DNA from: Arthrobacter sp. SLBN-83
GTDB taxonomy: Bacteria > Actinomycetota > Actinomycetes > Actinomycetales > Micrococcaceae
Direction of reading: 5' to 3'
DNA: 64,000 bases
Assembly (NCBI RefSeq): GCF_006715285.1
Contig: NZ_VFMX01000001.1
Span: 620,001 to 684,000 of the forward strand
Shown here: piece by piece, positions 25,966 to 35,699 of the stretch
Layout: the number at the start of each line of letters is the position of its first letter
How positions within the stretch are numbered: the first letter of the stretch is position 1
Notes under the pieces: generated by a model
The model's input: the letters and a program-made list of their open reading frames with translations, nothing else
What the model was told of the DNA's origin: nothing
Databases searched by the model: none
Position numbers and translations under genes: made by a program

Positions 25966-28900
25966 ATGCATCAAAAAACATGGAAGTTGACGCTGGGCAC
26001 AGCGTTGTCGGCAGGGCTTATCGCAGCCCCGCTGGCAGCTGCTCCCGCGATTGCGGATAACACGGCCGCGGAGGTCTCAGCCGCGGCCGGCACCTCCCCC
26101 GTTGTGATCAACGAGGCCTACCTCAGCGGCGGCAGCAGCGGCGCCGCCTACAAGAACAAATTTGTGGAGCTTTACAACACCTCCGACGCTCCGGTGTCCC
26201 TTGACGGCTGGTCCGTGCAATACCGCTCCGGCAGCGGTACGGCGGCGCCAAACGGGGTGGCCGCCCTGTCGGGAGCCATCCCGGCCAAGGGCTACTACCT
26301 CGTTCAGGGCGGCAGCAACGGCGCCAACGGCGCCGACCTGCCCAGGCCCGACCTCGTGGCCGGCGCCCTCAACTTCGCCGGAACCTCCGGCACCATCGTG
26401 CTCGCCAAACAACCCACCGCCGTCGGACTTCCCACCGGATCCGTGGTGGAAACCGCAGGCGTAGCCGATCTCCTGGGCTACGGAACGTCTAACACCTTTG
26501 AGGCCCAGGCAGCTGCGGCGCCCGCGTCAAACACCGACGTGAAGAGCCTTAACAGGACCGCCGGCGTGGACAGCAACAGCAATGCCGCAGACTTCAGCCT
26601 CAGCGCCGCCATCACGCCGACGTCCACCGGCGGCGCTGCTCCCGCTCCGGATCCGACGCCGGCCCCCGAACCGGTCGCCAGGACCATCGCCGAAATCCAG
26701 GGCACCGGGACGGAGAGCCCCTTGACCGGCGCCACCGTCACCACCAAGGGCAAGGTCACTGCGGCTTTCCCCACCGGCGGGCTTAACGGTTACTACATCC
26801 AGACCCCGGGCACCGGCGGCGACCTCACGGCCACGAACCATGCCGCATCGGACGGCATCTTTGTCTACTCCCCCGCAACCGTCAGTTCGGTGCAGGCAGG
26901 TGACTACGTCCAGGTGACGGGCACCGTGGCCGAGTACTACGGGATGACCCAGCTCAACGTCACGGCGGCCGCGGGCCTCACCAAGCTCACCGACGCCGCA
27001 CCCGAGGTCAAAGCCACCATCTTCACCCTTCCCGCCACGGAAACCTTCCGCGAGTCGCTGGAAGGCATGCTGCTGGCGCCCCAGGGCCCCATGACGGTGA
27101 GCGATAACTACAGCCTGAACCAGTACGGCGAGATCGGCCTGGCAGGCGGGACCACCCCGCTTGAGCAGCCCACCGCAGTGGCACCGTACGGCTCGCCTGA
27201 GTACAACGCCCTCGTGGCGGAGAACGCGGCACGCGGCATCAAGCTCGACGACGGCGCCGGCACCAACTTCCTCAAGGAGGCCACCACCAAGGCCGAGGTC
27301 CTGCCCTACCTCACCACCACGGATCCCGTCCGGGTGGGCTCGCCCGCCACCTTCACCACCAACGTGGTGCTCGGCTACGCCAACAACTCCTGGAAACTGC
27401 AGCCCCTCACCCACCTGACCGAGGCCAACAAGGCCACCGTCCAGCCGGCCAGCTTCGGCGCCACCCGCACCGACGCTCCCGCAGCCGTGGGCGGCAACCT
27501 GAAGCTCGCCTCCTTCAACGTGCTGAACTACTTCCCCACCACGGGCGACGCCCTGTCCGGGTGCACCTTCTACGAGGACCGGGACGGCAACCCGATCACC
27601 GTCCGCGGCGGCTGCGACGCCCGCGGCGCTGCCAACGCCGAGAACTTCAAGCGCCAGCAGGACAAGATCGTTGCCGCCATCAGCAAGTCCGGCGCCGACG
27701 TGGTCACCCTCATGGAGGTGGAGAACTCCGCGAAGTTTGGCAAGGACCGGGACGACGCCCTGGCCAAGCTCGTGGAGGCCCTGAACATCCCCACGCCCGG
27801 AATCTGGGACTACGTCCGTACACCCGCCAACGCTCCGCCGCTGGCCGACGAGGACATGATCCGCACCGCCTTTATCTACAAGAAGGCCGCGGCGGAACCT
27901 GTCGGCGAATCGATCATCCACAACGACACCGTTGCCTTCGCCAGCGCCCGCAAACCCCTGGCCCAGGTGTTCAAGCCGGTGGGCGGCGGCGGCAGCAGCG
28001 AGTTCATCGCCATCGCCAACCACTTCAAGTCCAATGGCTCGGCAGCAACGCCGGACGATACGGACAAGGGCCAGGGCGCCTCCAACCTCGCCCGCACAGC
28101 CCAGGCCAAGTCCCTGCTGGACTTTGCCAACTCGCTGCAGGCCACCAAGGGCACGGACAAGGTCTTCCTGATCGGCGATTTCAACTCGTACGGCAAGGAA
28201 GATCCCATCAACGTCCTGACCGGGGCAGGCTACGTCAACCAGGATGATAAGGCGAAGAACGCCGACGGCTCGGCCAAGCACTCCTACCTCTTCGGGGGCC
28301 TGGTGGGCTCCCTGGACCACATCCTGGCCTCGCCCGCCGCCAATGCGGTGGTATCGGGCGCGGACATCTGGAACATCAACTCCGTTGAATCCGTGGCCCT
28401 GGAGTACAGCCGCCACAACAACAACATCACCAACTACTACGCTCCGGACCAGTTCCGCGCCAGCGACCACGACCCCGTGGTGGTGGGCCTGAACCTCCCG
28501 GCTACACCTGCCAGCGTTGACCTGAACTTCCTGAACATCAACGATTTCCACGGCCGGATCGACACCAACACCGTGCAGGTGGCCGGCACCATCGAGAAGC
28601 TCCGCGCCGCGGCCGCCCCGGGCGCCACGGCGTTCCTGTCCGCCGGCGACAACATCGGTGCGTCGCTTTTCGCCTCGGCCGTAGCCAAGGACCAGCCCAC
28701 CATCGACGTGCTGAACGCGCTGGAGCTGAAGGCATCAGCCGTGGGCAACCACGAGTTCGACGGCGGCTGGGCGGACCTGCGCGACCGCGTCATTGCCGGC
28801 GGCACCAACGCCAAGTTCCCCTACCTGGGCGCCAACGTCTACAGAAAGGGCACCACCGAATCGGTCCTGCCGGAGTACACCGTGCTGGACATGAACGGGA

Positions 28901-30504
28901 TCAAGGTGGCCGTGATCGGCACCGTTACCCAGGAAGTTCCGTCCCTGGTGACGCCGGCCGGCATCGCCGACCTCGACTTCGGCGACCCCGTCGAGGCCAT
29001 CAACCGGGTAGCCGCGAAGATCACGGCGGACAAGCTTGCGGACGTGATCATCGTTGAGGACCACGACGGCGCCGACTCCGGTGTGGTGGAAGGCGCCACC
29101 TTGGAACAGGAAGTGGCAGCCGGCGGGCCTTTCGCCAAGCTGGTCACCGAAACGTCCCCCGAGGTGGACGCCATCTTCACCGGGCATACCCACAAGGAGT
29201 ATGCCTGGGACGCACCTGTTCCCGGTGTGGCGGGCAAGACCCGGCCCATCGTGCAGACCGGCAACTATGGCGAAAACGTTGGCCAGATCCAGCTGACCGT
29301 AGACACCGCCACCAAGGAGGTCACCGGCTACAAGGCCGCCAACATCAAGCGCAGCACTGAAGCGGCCGCTGACCTGGTTGCCGCCTTCCCGCGCGTGGCC
29401 GCCGTCGACGCCATCGTCAAGAAGGCCCTGGCAGACGCGGCCGCGGTGGGCAACCAGCCCGTCGGCTCGGTCACCAAGGACACCACCACCGCCTTCACCA
29501 CCGATGCCACCGGCACCGCCAAGCGCGATGACCGCGGCAGCGAATCCACCCTGGGCAACCTGGTGGCCGACTCGCTGCTTGATTCGCTGAAGTCTTCCGA
29601 CCTCGGCGGTGCGGAGATCGGCGTCGTGAATGCCGGCGGCCTGCGCAACGAGCTGTACTACGCACCGGACGGCACCATCACCTACGCCGAGGCCAACGCG
29701 GTGCTCCCGTTCGTGAACAACCTGTGGACCACGTCCCTCACCGGTGCGCAGTTCAAGACGCTCCTGGAGCAGCAGTGGCAGACCAACCCGGACGGCACGG
29801 TTCCCAGCCGCGCCTACCTGCAGCTGGGCCTGTCAAAGAACGTGAACTACACCTACGACGCCGCCCGTGCAGCGGGTGACCGGATCACCTCGGTGCGGGT
29901 GAACGGCGAACTGCTGGACCCGGCCAAGTCCTACCGGGTGGGCACGTTCAGCTTCCTGGCAACCGGAGGCGACAACTTCCGGGTCTTCACCGAGGGCACC
30001 AATACCCGGGATTCCGGGCTGGTGGACCGGGATGCCTGGATTGGCTACCTGCAGAAGAGCAGCCCGGTGTCCCCGGACTTCGCCCGCCGTTCCGTGGCCG
30101 TCACCAACACCACGGCCGCCGGGGTCAAGCCCGGAGGGCCCATCACCCTGGCAGTGTCCAAGCTGGACCTGACGTCCCTGGGCAGCCCGGTGAACACGGC
30201 CCTGCAGGCGTCCTTCACTGACGCCGCCGGCACGATCATCCCGCTCGGCACGGTTCCGGTGGCTTCCGGTGCGGCCTCCGTGAACCTGGCCGTCCCCGCC
30301 GGCGCTGCGGAGGGCACCGCAACCCTGGTGCTCACCGCCGTCGAATCCGGCACCGTGGTGAAGGTTGCCGTACTGGTTGGCGCGGACATCCCGGCAAAGC
30401 CGGTCTGCGTCCCGCCGGTCAAGCCCACCCGCCCGGCCGACGTCAGGGGCCAGGCGAACTACGGCCAGGCCATGGCCGAATACCGGGCCTGCCTGCGCGG
30501 CTAA
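25966..30504 (+). CDS. secreted multidomain nuclease/5'-nucleotidase (ExeM/NucH endonuclease fused to UshA-like phosphoesterase)
   Basis: A 1512-residue exported protein that should degrade extracellular nucleic acid and then dephosphorylate nucleotides. A signal peptide covers residues 1-31. A lamin-tail domain (about 45-200) follows (VVINEAYLSGGSSG, KFVELYNTSDAPVSLDGWSV). Next come an OB-like domain (about 245-345) and an endonuclease/exonuclease/phosphatase domain (about 510-840: LASFNVLNYF, GDFNSYGKEDP, SDHDPVVVGL). A metallophosphatase with its 5'-nucleotidase C-terminal domain takes about 857-1400 (NDFHGRID, SAGDNIGAS, GNHEFDGG, TGHTHKEY, NAGGLRNE). No cell-wall anchor is visible, so it is probably released. 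The ATG at 25966 has a purine-rich leader. A large dyad follows the stop. Confidence 0.93.
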   Translation: MHQKTWKLTLGTALSAGLIAAPLAAAPAIADNTAAEVSAAAGTSPVVINEAYLSGGSSGAAYKNKFVELYNTSDAPVSLDGWSVQYRSGSGTAAPNGVAALSGAIPAKGYYLVQGGSNGANGADLPRPDLVAGALNFAGTSGTIVLAKQPTAVGLPTGSVVETAGVADLLGYGTSNTFEAQAAAAPASNTDVKSLNRTAGVDSNSNAADFSLSAAITPTSTGGAAPAPDPTPAPEPVARTIAEIQGTGTESPLTGATVTTKGKVTAAFPTGGLNGYYIQTPGTGGDLTATNHAASDGIFVYSPATVSSVQAGDYVQVTGTVAEYYGMTQLNVTAAAGLTKLTDAAPEVKATIFTLPATETFRESLEGMLLAPQGPMTVSDNYSLNQYGEIGLAGGTTPLEQPTAVAPYGSPEYNALVAENAARGIKLDDGAGTNFLKEATTKAEVLPYLTTTDPVRVGSPATFTTNVVLGYANNSWKLQPLTHLTEANKATVQPASFGATRTDAPAAVGGNLKLASFNVLNYFPTTGDALSGCTFYEDRDGNPITVRGGCDARGAANAENFKRQQDKIVAAISKSGADVVTLMEVENSAKFGKDRDDALAKLVEALNIPTPGIWDYVRTPANAPPLADEDMIRTAFIYKKAAAEPVGESIIHNDTVAFASARKPLAQVFKPVGGGGSSEFIAIANHFKSNGSAATPDDTDKGQGASNLARTAQAKSLLDFANSLQATKGTDKVFLIGDFNSYGKEDPINVLTGAGYVNQDDKAKNADGSAKHSYLFGGLVGSLDHILASPAANAVVSGADIWNINSVESVALEYSRHNNNITNYYAPDQFRASDHDPVVVGLNLPATPASVDLNFLNINDFHGRIDTNTVQVAGTIEKLRAAAAPGATAFLSAGDNIGASLFASAVAKDQPTIDVLNALELKASAVGNHEFDGGWADLRDRVIAGGTNAKFPYLGANVYRKGTTESVLPEYTVLDMNGIKVAVIGTVTQEVPSLVTPAGIADLDFGDPVEAINRVAAKITADKLADVIIVEDHDGADSGVVEGATLEQEVAAGGPFAKLVTETSPEVDAIFTGHTHKEYAWDAPVPGVAGKTRPIVQTGNYGENVGQIQLTVDTATKEVTGYKAANIKRSTEAAADLVAAFPRVAAVDAIVKKALADAAAVGNQPVGSVTKDTTTAFTTDATGTAKRDDRGSESTLGNLVADSLLDSLKSSDLGGAEIGVVNAGGLRNELYYAPDGTITYAEANAVLPFVNNLWTTSLTGAQFKTLLEQQWQTNPDGTVPSRAYLQLGLSKNVNYTYDAARAAGDRITSVRVNGELLDPAKSYRVGTFSFLATGGDNFRVFTEGTNTRDSGLVDRDAWIGYLQKSSPVSPDFARRSVAVTNTTAAGVKPGGPITLAVSKLDLTSLGSPVNTALQASFTDAAGTIIPLGTVPVASGAASVNLAVPAGAAEGTATLVLTAVESGTVVKVAVLVGADIPAKPVCVPPVKPTRPADVRGQANYGQAMAEYRACLRG

Positions 30505-30511
30505 ACCCCCG

Positions 30512-30572
30512 GATGCGCTATCACTTTTGGTTCCTATTCCGGTGGTTTGGGGACCAAAAGTGATAGCGCATC
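30512..30572. repeat. 20-bp perfect inverted repeat between convergent genes
   Basis: Arms at 30512-30531 and 30553-30572 are perfect complements around a 21-nt spacer. They lie between the nuclease stop (30504) and the FAD-protein stop (30578). There is no T-tract, so it may be a bidirectional terminator or a copy of a dispersed intergenic palindrome. Confidence 0.8.
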
Positions 30573-30577
30573 GGCGT

Positions 30578-32509
30578 TTAAGCCGGGTTGAGGATGGCGG
30601 CCGCGATCTCGTCGGCGTCGCGGAGGGTGCGCTGGCCGCTGAGGTATGCGGGGGTGCCCGCCTGGACGGCCTCGGCGGCGATCGCCGTGCCCCACTGGGC
30701 GGAGGACAACTGCAGCCCCAGAACATACAAGTTTTCCGTTACGGATCCGTTGGCGGCCACCGGGCGGTACGGGTGGGGCTCCACGTCCAGACCGGTGGAT
30801 TCGATGGGGGCGCCCTCTGCGGTCATCATGAGCTTGGGCCGGACCAGCCCGTCGGACAGCAGCTGTTCCAGCACCGGGGAGTCGTTGGCCGAGACCCGGT
30901 TACCCGGTGCCAGGGCCTCCACCATGGTCCGCGCGGTGGCAGGCGGACCGGCAACCCAGGGCGAAGCCGCGGTGAAGACCGCCGCTTTCCGGTCCACGCC
31001 GAATTTGGGGTCCGGCCCAACAAAGCTGACCACCCCGGCCCGCGCCAGCGCGGCGAGCTGTTCGGACCGCAGCGCCGGGGGCCCGCTGGCCAGGCCCTCC
31101 ACAAAGGACTCGAACCAGCCACGCAGCCCGGCGACCCATGACTCATCGGTGATGCCGCCGTCGGCCACTGCTGTCTTCAGGACCGCCCGCCCGTGGTGCA
31201 GCGCACCGATGGCCATCTTGACGGGGTCGTCCTCACCCAGGGCTGAGCGGCGTGCGTCGTCGAGCAGGAACTCCACCACTGCTGCGTCGTGCTCACCGTG
31301 GGACGCGAACGAGCGGCCTGCCAGCGGAGCCGTAAGTCCCGGCAGGTCCAGGCGGTGCCGGGGGCCGACGTGGATGGCCAGGACGCTTTCAACGCTGTCC
31401 TCCCAGTTGGCAGCGCTGTGCGCGTGCGGTTGCAGCGCCTCCTCCAGCGCGGACAGGAACGCCGGCGCATCGGGCACCGCCCCGGGCTGCGAGCGCACCA
31501 GTGTTGAGTAGTAGGCCCACAGGGCGTCCCGGTGCAGCAGCGGCCAGAGGTCGTGGTCAAAGGACGGACGGATGCCGGTCTTGGCCAGCCGCCCAATCGC
31601 TGCCTCCGTGAGGTAGCGCAGTGTGATGGACGGGGCGTAGTAGCCGGGCAGGGCCGCCTTGGCCCGGTACGGCGTCCCGCGCCGGGACGCGGCGATGATC
31701 AGCGGTTCCTGGCCGGACGGTTCGTACTCCAGGCCGCTGCCGGTGGGGACGAACTTCCCGCCGCGGCCCTCGGTGAGCTGCCCCATGGTGTCGAAGAAGT
31801 TCAGCCCCATCCCGCGGACCAGGACGGGTTCACCGGCGGGGATCCGGGACCAGTCCACGTCGGCGGGCACGGCAGGAGGGAAGTACTGAAGCCCCAGCTG
31901 CGCGGCTGATACCTGCAGTTCACGCTGTTCCGGATTGAGGCGTGACGGGATGTGACCCAGCGCCAGCACCACCGAGTTGGCGCGGATGGTCTCCCCGGCG
32001 GCCAGGCCGACGTCGTACCTTCCGTCCCCCACGGGACGCACCGACTGTGCGGACGTTTCGTGGAATTCGACCGTGACGCCGCGGGGTGCCTTGTCCAACA
32101 ATTCCGTCAGGGTGCTGCGCAGGTAGCGTCCGTAGAGGGCGCGGCTGGGGAAGTCAGTGGACTCCAGCACCGCCAGTTCCGCCAGTTCATCGGCCGTGAG
32201 GTCCGGCAGCGGATCCCGCTGCTGCTTGGCCCGCCACTGGTCGAAGGTGGTGCCGGCAACCGGCGCGGGCAGGGACGGATCCTGCGGAATCAGGGTGGGG
32301 TAAAAGGACTGGGTGTTCATGAGGAACAGCCGGGACTGGCCCGGCTGCCAGACATGCCCGGGACCGGCCGGGAAGGGGTCCACCACGTCGACGTGCAGCC
32401 GCACCGGCCCGCCGGCCGCCGCTGCGTGGGCGAGCAGCCGCTCCAGCACGCTGGTGCCACGGGGGCCGCCGCCGATGATGACGGCCCGGTTGCTCTGCGA
32501 GAATTCCAC
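30578..32509 (-). CDS. FAD/NAD(P)-binding protein (NAD_binding_9-type)
   Basis: A 643-residue protein. The N-terminal dinucleotide-binding motif is VIIGGGPRGTSVLERLL (about residues 9-25), followed by VDVVDPFPAGPGHVWQPGQS and LMNTQSFYPTLIPQD. VVLALGHIPSRLNPEQ is a typical ATG-like flavoprotein motif, and ENLYVLGLQLSSAQWGTAIAAEA closes the FAD site. It belongs to a family of large FAD/NAD(P) proteins found in actinobacteria with no assigned reaction. I start at GTG 32509, since the longer frame upstream overlaps the divergent peptidase gene and lacks protein-like sequence. No strong ribosome site is seen. Confidence 0.82.
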   Translation of the reverse strand: MEFSQSNRAVIIGGGPRGTSVLERLLAHAAAAGGPVRLHVDVVDPFPAGPGHVWQPGQSRLFLMNTQSFYPTLIPQDPSLPAPVAGTTFDQWRAKQQRDPLPDLTADELAELAVLESTDFPSRALYGRYLRSTLTELLDKAPRGVTVEFHETSAQSVRPVGDGRYDVGLAAGETIRANSVVLALGHIPSRLNPEQRELQVSAAQLGLQYFPPAVPADVDWSRIPAGEPVLVRGMGLNFFDTMGQLTEGRGGKFVPTGSGLEYEPSGQEPLIIAASRRGTPYRAKAALPGYYAPSITLRYLTEAAIGRLAKTGIRPSFDHDLWPLLHRDALWAYYSTLVRSQPGAVPDAPAFLSALEEALQPHAHSAANWEDSVESVLAIHVGPRHRLDLPGLTAPLAGRSFASHGEHDAAVVEFLLDDARRSALGEDDPVKMAIGALHHGRAVLKTAVADGGITDESWVAGLRGWFESFVEGLASGPPALRSEQLAALARAGVVSFVGPDPKFGVDRKAAVFTAASPWVAGPPATARTMVEALAPGNRVSANDSPVLEQLLSDGLVRPKLMMTAEGAPIESTGLDVEPHPYRPVAANGSVTENLYVLGLQLSSAQWGTAIAAEAVQAGTPAYLSGQRTLRDADEIAAAILNPA

Positions 32510-32592
32510 GGATCCAGCGTACGGGCTGAATACGGGGCCTGCTCCCACCGTGTGACTTGCCAGCCATGGGCGATGTTGTTTGGATGGGGCGC

Positions 32593-34857
32593 ATGACCAC
32601 CACAGCAGCTGATCAAGCGCCCTTTCCCGGTCCCGGCGGGGACACTTCCGGCACCGCACCCCGGGAGACCGCACCGGAACCCGTCGACGAAAACGTGTGG
32701 CTGGAGGACATCTACGGCGAGGAGCAGCTGGCCTGGGTCAGGGAACAGAACTCCCGCACCGAGGACCTGTTGGAGGACAGCGGCTATGCCGAGTTGGAAG
32801 CCGGCATCCTGGAAATCCTGGACTCGACGGACCGGATCGCCATGGTGGGCAAGCGCGGCGACTGGTACTACAACTTCTGGAAGGACGGCCGGAACCCCAA
32901 AGGCCTCTGGCGGCGCACCACCTGGGACAGCTACTGCACCGATGCCCCGGAATGGGATGTCCTCCTGGACGTGGATGAGCTGTCCCGCACCGAAGGCGTG
33001 GAGTGGGTGTTCCACGGCGCAACCTTCCTGCGCCCCGCGGCCGGCGAACCATACCGGCTGGCGCTGCTGGCCCTCTCCCCCGACGGCGGCGACGCCAACC
33101 GCTACCGCGAGTTCGACGTCGAGGCACGCGGCTTTGTGGATCAGGGCCAGGGCGGGTTCGACCTGCCGACAGCCAAGGGCAACGTGTCCTGGCTGGACGC
33201 GGACACGCTGCTGGTAGCCTCCACCGCGGACGGGCTGCCCAAGACCGCCTCCTCCTACGCCCGCACGGCAGTGACGCTCAAGCGCGGCGAATCCCTGGCC
33301 ACAGCGCCGCGCCTCTTTGAGGTACCCGAAGACCACATGATGGCCGTAGCCGCGCATGACTCCACGCCCGGCTTTGAGCGGACCTTCGCTGTGGACTACA
33401 TCGACTTCTTCAACCGCACCAACTTTGTGCTGCGGGACGAATCCTGGGTTCCCGTTGACGTGCCCACCGACGTCAACGTCAGCGCGCACCGGGAATGGCT
33501 GCTCTTCCGCCCTCAGCAGGACTGGGTACTGGAAGGCGCCACCTATCCCTCAGGGTCGCTGGTTGCCGCCAACTTCGAGGACTACCTCGCCGGCAGGCGG
33601 AAGCTGACCGTCCTGTTCACCCCGGATCCGCACACCTCACTGCAGTCCTGGAGCTGGACCCGGAACTTCCTGCTGCTCAACCTGCTCAAGGACGTTTCCT
33701 CCGAGATCCGGGTACTGGACCCGTCCCGGGCCGGCGGCACCGACGGCTGGGCCGCCACTCCCCTGGACGCCTGCCCGCCGCTGCACGACGTCAACGCTTA
33801 CGCCGTGGACGACGAGGACGAGGCGCCGGCCGACGGCGGGGCCGGCGACGATTTCTGGCTTATCGCCACCGGTTTCACCACCCCCACCACGCTGATGCGC
33901 GGCACGCTGGAGCGAAGCGCTTCGGAAGATGGCGCTGATCAATCCGGGGTGGGGACGCCTGGCGTGGTGAGCCGTCACGCAACAGTCAAGACCTCGCCGT
34001 CGTTCTTTGCCGACGGTGACTATGAGGTGGAGCAGCACTTCGCCGTGTCCGACGACGGCACCCGGGTCCCGTACTTCCAGGTGGCTCCGCGGGGGCTGCC
34101 TTTGGACGGGCAGAACCCCACGCAGCTGTCCGGCTACGGCGGGTTTGAGGTTTCACGGACACCCGCTTACAGCGGCACGGTGGGCAGGGCGTGGCTGGAG
34201 CGGCGGACCACCCTCTCGGACGGAAGCGACGGGAAGGCCCCGCATTCGCGCGGCGGCGTCTATGTGGTGGCGAACATCCGCGGCGGCGGCGAGTACGGGC
34301 CGGCATGGCACCGGGCCGCGTTGAAGGAAAACCGGCACCGGGCGTACGAGGACTTCGCAGCCGTGGCCCGCGACCTCATCTCGCGCGGCGTCACCTCGCC
34401 GCGGCGGCTGGGCTGCGTGGGCGGCTCCAACGGCGGCCTCCTGGTGGGAAACATGCTCACCCGCTACCCGGAGCTGTTCAGGGCCGTCTCCTGCGGGGTG
34501 CCCCTGCTGGACATGCGCCGCTACACCAAGCTCTCTGCCGGGCATTCATGGATTGCCGAGTACGGGGATCCGGATGTTCCCGAACAGTGGGAGTACATCA
34601 GGACGTTCTCGCCCTACCACCTGCTCAAGGATGCCGTCGAGTACCCGGAAACCTTTATCTGGACGGCCACCTCGGACGACCGCGTGGGTCCCGTCCAGGC
34701 GCGCAAGATGGCAGCCCGGATGCTGGCCATGGGCATTCCGAATGTGTGGTTCCACGAGGCGCTGGAAGGCGGCCATGCCGGCGCATCCGACAACCGGCAG
34801 GCCGCCGCGCTGCAGGCCCGCAGCCAGCATTTCCTGTGGAAGGCGTTGGCAGGCTGA
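32593..34857 (+). CDS. S9 family serine peptidase (prolyl oligopeptidase type)
   Basis: A 754-residue cytosolic-looking peptidase. The N-terminal region opens with ENVWLEDIYGEEQLAWVREQN, the classic POP start (here about residues 35-55), followed by a beta-propeller to about residue 430. The catalytic domain shows GYGGFEVSRTPAYSG, IRGGGEYGPAWH, the nucleophile S612 in GCVGGSNGG, the acid in SDDRVGPV and H728 in GGHAGAS. These enzymes cut short peptides, usually after proline. I use ATG 32593; an upstream ATG at 32557 lies close to the divergent gene. The GNAT gene follows within a few bases. Confidence 0.93.
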   Translation: MTTTAADQAPFPGPGGDTSGTAPRETAPEPVDENVWLEDIYGEEQLAWVREQNSRTEDLLEDSGYAELEAGILEILDSTDRIAMVGKRGDWYYNFWKDGRNPKGLWRRTTWDSYCTDAPEWDVLLDVDELSRTEGVEWVFHGATFLRPAAGEPYRLALLALSPDGGDANRYREFDVEARGFVDQGQGGFDLPTAKGNVSWLDADTLLVASTADGLPKTASSYARTAVTLKRGESLATAPRLFEVPEDHMMAVAAHDSTPGFERTFAVDYIDFFNRTNFVLRDESWVPVDVPTDVNVSAHREWLLFRPQQDWVLEGATYPSGSLVAANFEDYLAGRRKLTVLFTPDPHTSLQSWSWTRNFLLLNLLKDVSSEIRVLDPSRAGGTDGWAATPLDACPPLHDVNAYAVDDEDEAPADGGAGDDFWLIATGFTTPTTLMRGTLERSASEDGADQSGVGTPGVVSRHATVKTSPSFFADGDYEVEQHFAVSDDGTRVPYFQVAPRGLPLDGQNPTQLSGYGGFEVSRTPAYSGTVGRAWLERRTTLSDGSDGKAPHSRGGVYVVANIRGGGEYGPAWHRAALKENRHRAYEDFAAVARDLISRGVTSPRRLGCVGGSNGGLLVGNMLTRYPELFRAVSCGVPLLDMRRYTKLSAGHSWIAEYGDPDVPEQWEYIRTFSPYHLLKDAVEYPETFIWTATSDDRVGPVQARKMAARMLAMGIPNVWFHEALEGGHAGASDNRQAAALQARSQHFLWKALAG

Positions 34858-34862
34858 ACGCT

Positions 34863-35393
34863 TTGGATTCCGGTCTGACCGTTCGGCGGGCCGGCGCCGG
34901 TGACGTTGAGCGGCTTGCCCAGGTGCATGTCCTTTGCTGGCAGGAGACGTACCGGGGCATACTGTCCGAGGCCTTCCTGGCTGCAGTGGATCCGGCGGGC
35001 CGGCTGCGGCTGTGGCGCCACCTGTTGGACCGCCCCGAGCCTGCCGAGGCATGGGTGGCGTGCGACGGCGGGACGGTGGTTGGATTTTCCGGCTCCCGCC
35101 GGTTGCCCGCTCCCGGTTCGCCGGAAGGCCACGCGCCGCCGTCGTCCGGAGACCTGGAACTGTGGGGCCTCTACCTGCTGGCCTCGCACCAGGGTCTTGG
35201 GCTGGGCGGCCGTTTGCTGGAGGCGGCCATCGGCACCCGCGCGGCGAGCCTGTGGGTGGCCGCCGGCAACAGCCGGGCCATCGGCTTCTACCGGCGTTTC
35301 GGCTTTGAACCCGACGGCGCCGAGGACGTCCTGGCTGACTGGGAGAACCTGCCCGAGATCCGCATGGTCCGCCCGGAGCAGCGTTTGCCCTAG
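34863..35393 (+). CDS. GNAT family N-acetyltransferase
   Basis: A 176-residue acetyltransferase of the RimI/GNAT fold. It begins with the beta-1 pattern LTVRRAGAGDVERLAQVHVLCWQ. The acetyl-CoA site is LYLLASHQGLGLGGRLLEAAI, and the C-terminal NSRAIGFYRRFGFEPDG is the usual alpha-4/beta-7 signature. The start is uncertain: TTG at 34863 has GGCAGG about 10 bases upstream; a GTG at 34836 inside the peptidase gene is the alternative. Almost no gap separates it from the S9 peptidase, so the two are likely cotranscribed. Substrate unknown. Confidence 0.85.
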   Translation: MDSGLTVRRAGAGDVERLAQVHVLCWQETYRGILSEAFLAAVDPAGRLRLWRHLLDRPEPAEAWVACDGGTVVGFSGSRRLPAPGSPEGHAPPSSGDLELWGLYLLASHQGLGLGGRLLEAAIGTRAASLWVAAGNSRAIGFYRRFGFEPDGAEDVLADWENLPEIRMVRPEQRLP

Positions 35394-35439
35394 GCCGGCG
35401 GGGCTTTAGCGATTGGTTTGGGTACTGACGGGAACCGTT

Positions 35440-35469
35440 TTGCGCTGCATGGCTGGATCTGCGTATCCT
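35440..35469 (+). promoter_or_regulatory. probable promoter of tRNA-Ser(GCT)
   Basis: TTGCGC (35440-35445) and TATCCT (35464-35469) are separated by 18 bp and end 22 bp upstream of the mature tRNA. Confidence 0.45.
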
Positions 35470-35491
35470 TGGTGGGCTAGCAATAGCAATT

Positions 35492-35580
35492 GGAGACGTG
35501 CCAGAGCGGCCGAATGGACTTCACTGCTAATGAAGGGTCGGGGTTAAACTCGACCGGGGGTTCAAATCCCCCCGTCTCCG
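35492..35580 (+). tRNA. tRNA-Ser (GCT anticodon)
   Basis: An 89-nt class II tRNA. Acceptor stem GGAGACG (35492-35498) pairs with CGTCTCC (35573-35579), discriminator G. The anticodon stem CTTCA/TGAAG encloses CTGCTAA with anticodon GCT (AGC/AGT codons). A long variable arm is present. CCA is not encoded. Confidence 0.96.
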
Positions 35581-35585
35581 CGTTT

Positions 35586-35613
35586 GGCCCCGGTCCTCGG
35601 ACCGGGGCCTTTT
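35586..35613 (+). terminator. intrinsic terminator after tRNA-Ser(GCT)
   Basis: An 11-bp stem GGCCCCGGTCC (35586-35596) with GGACCGGGGCC (35599-35609) is followed by TTTT. Confidence 0.88.
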
Positions 35614-35699
35614 GCGTTTTCCGGCGAATTGCGGGAACGCGCTGTCCAACACACGGACGTGCAGGGCGCCAGCTCGTGCCGCGGTGGCAGGATTAGCCC

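Noticed and set aside
26527..28551. A 674-residue minus-strand frame inside the nuclease gene.
   Set aside because: Composition (Gly/Val/Arg/His runs) is that of an antisense frame; the plus-strand nuclease has clear motifs across it.
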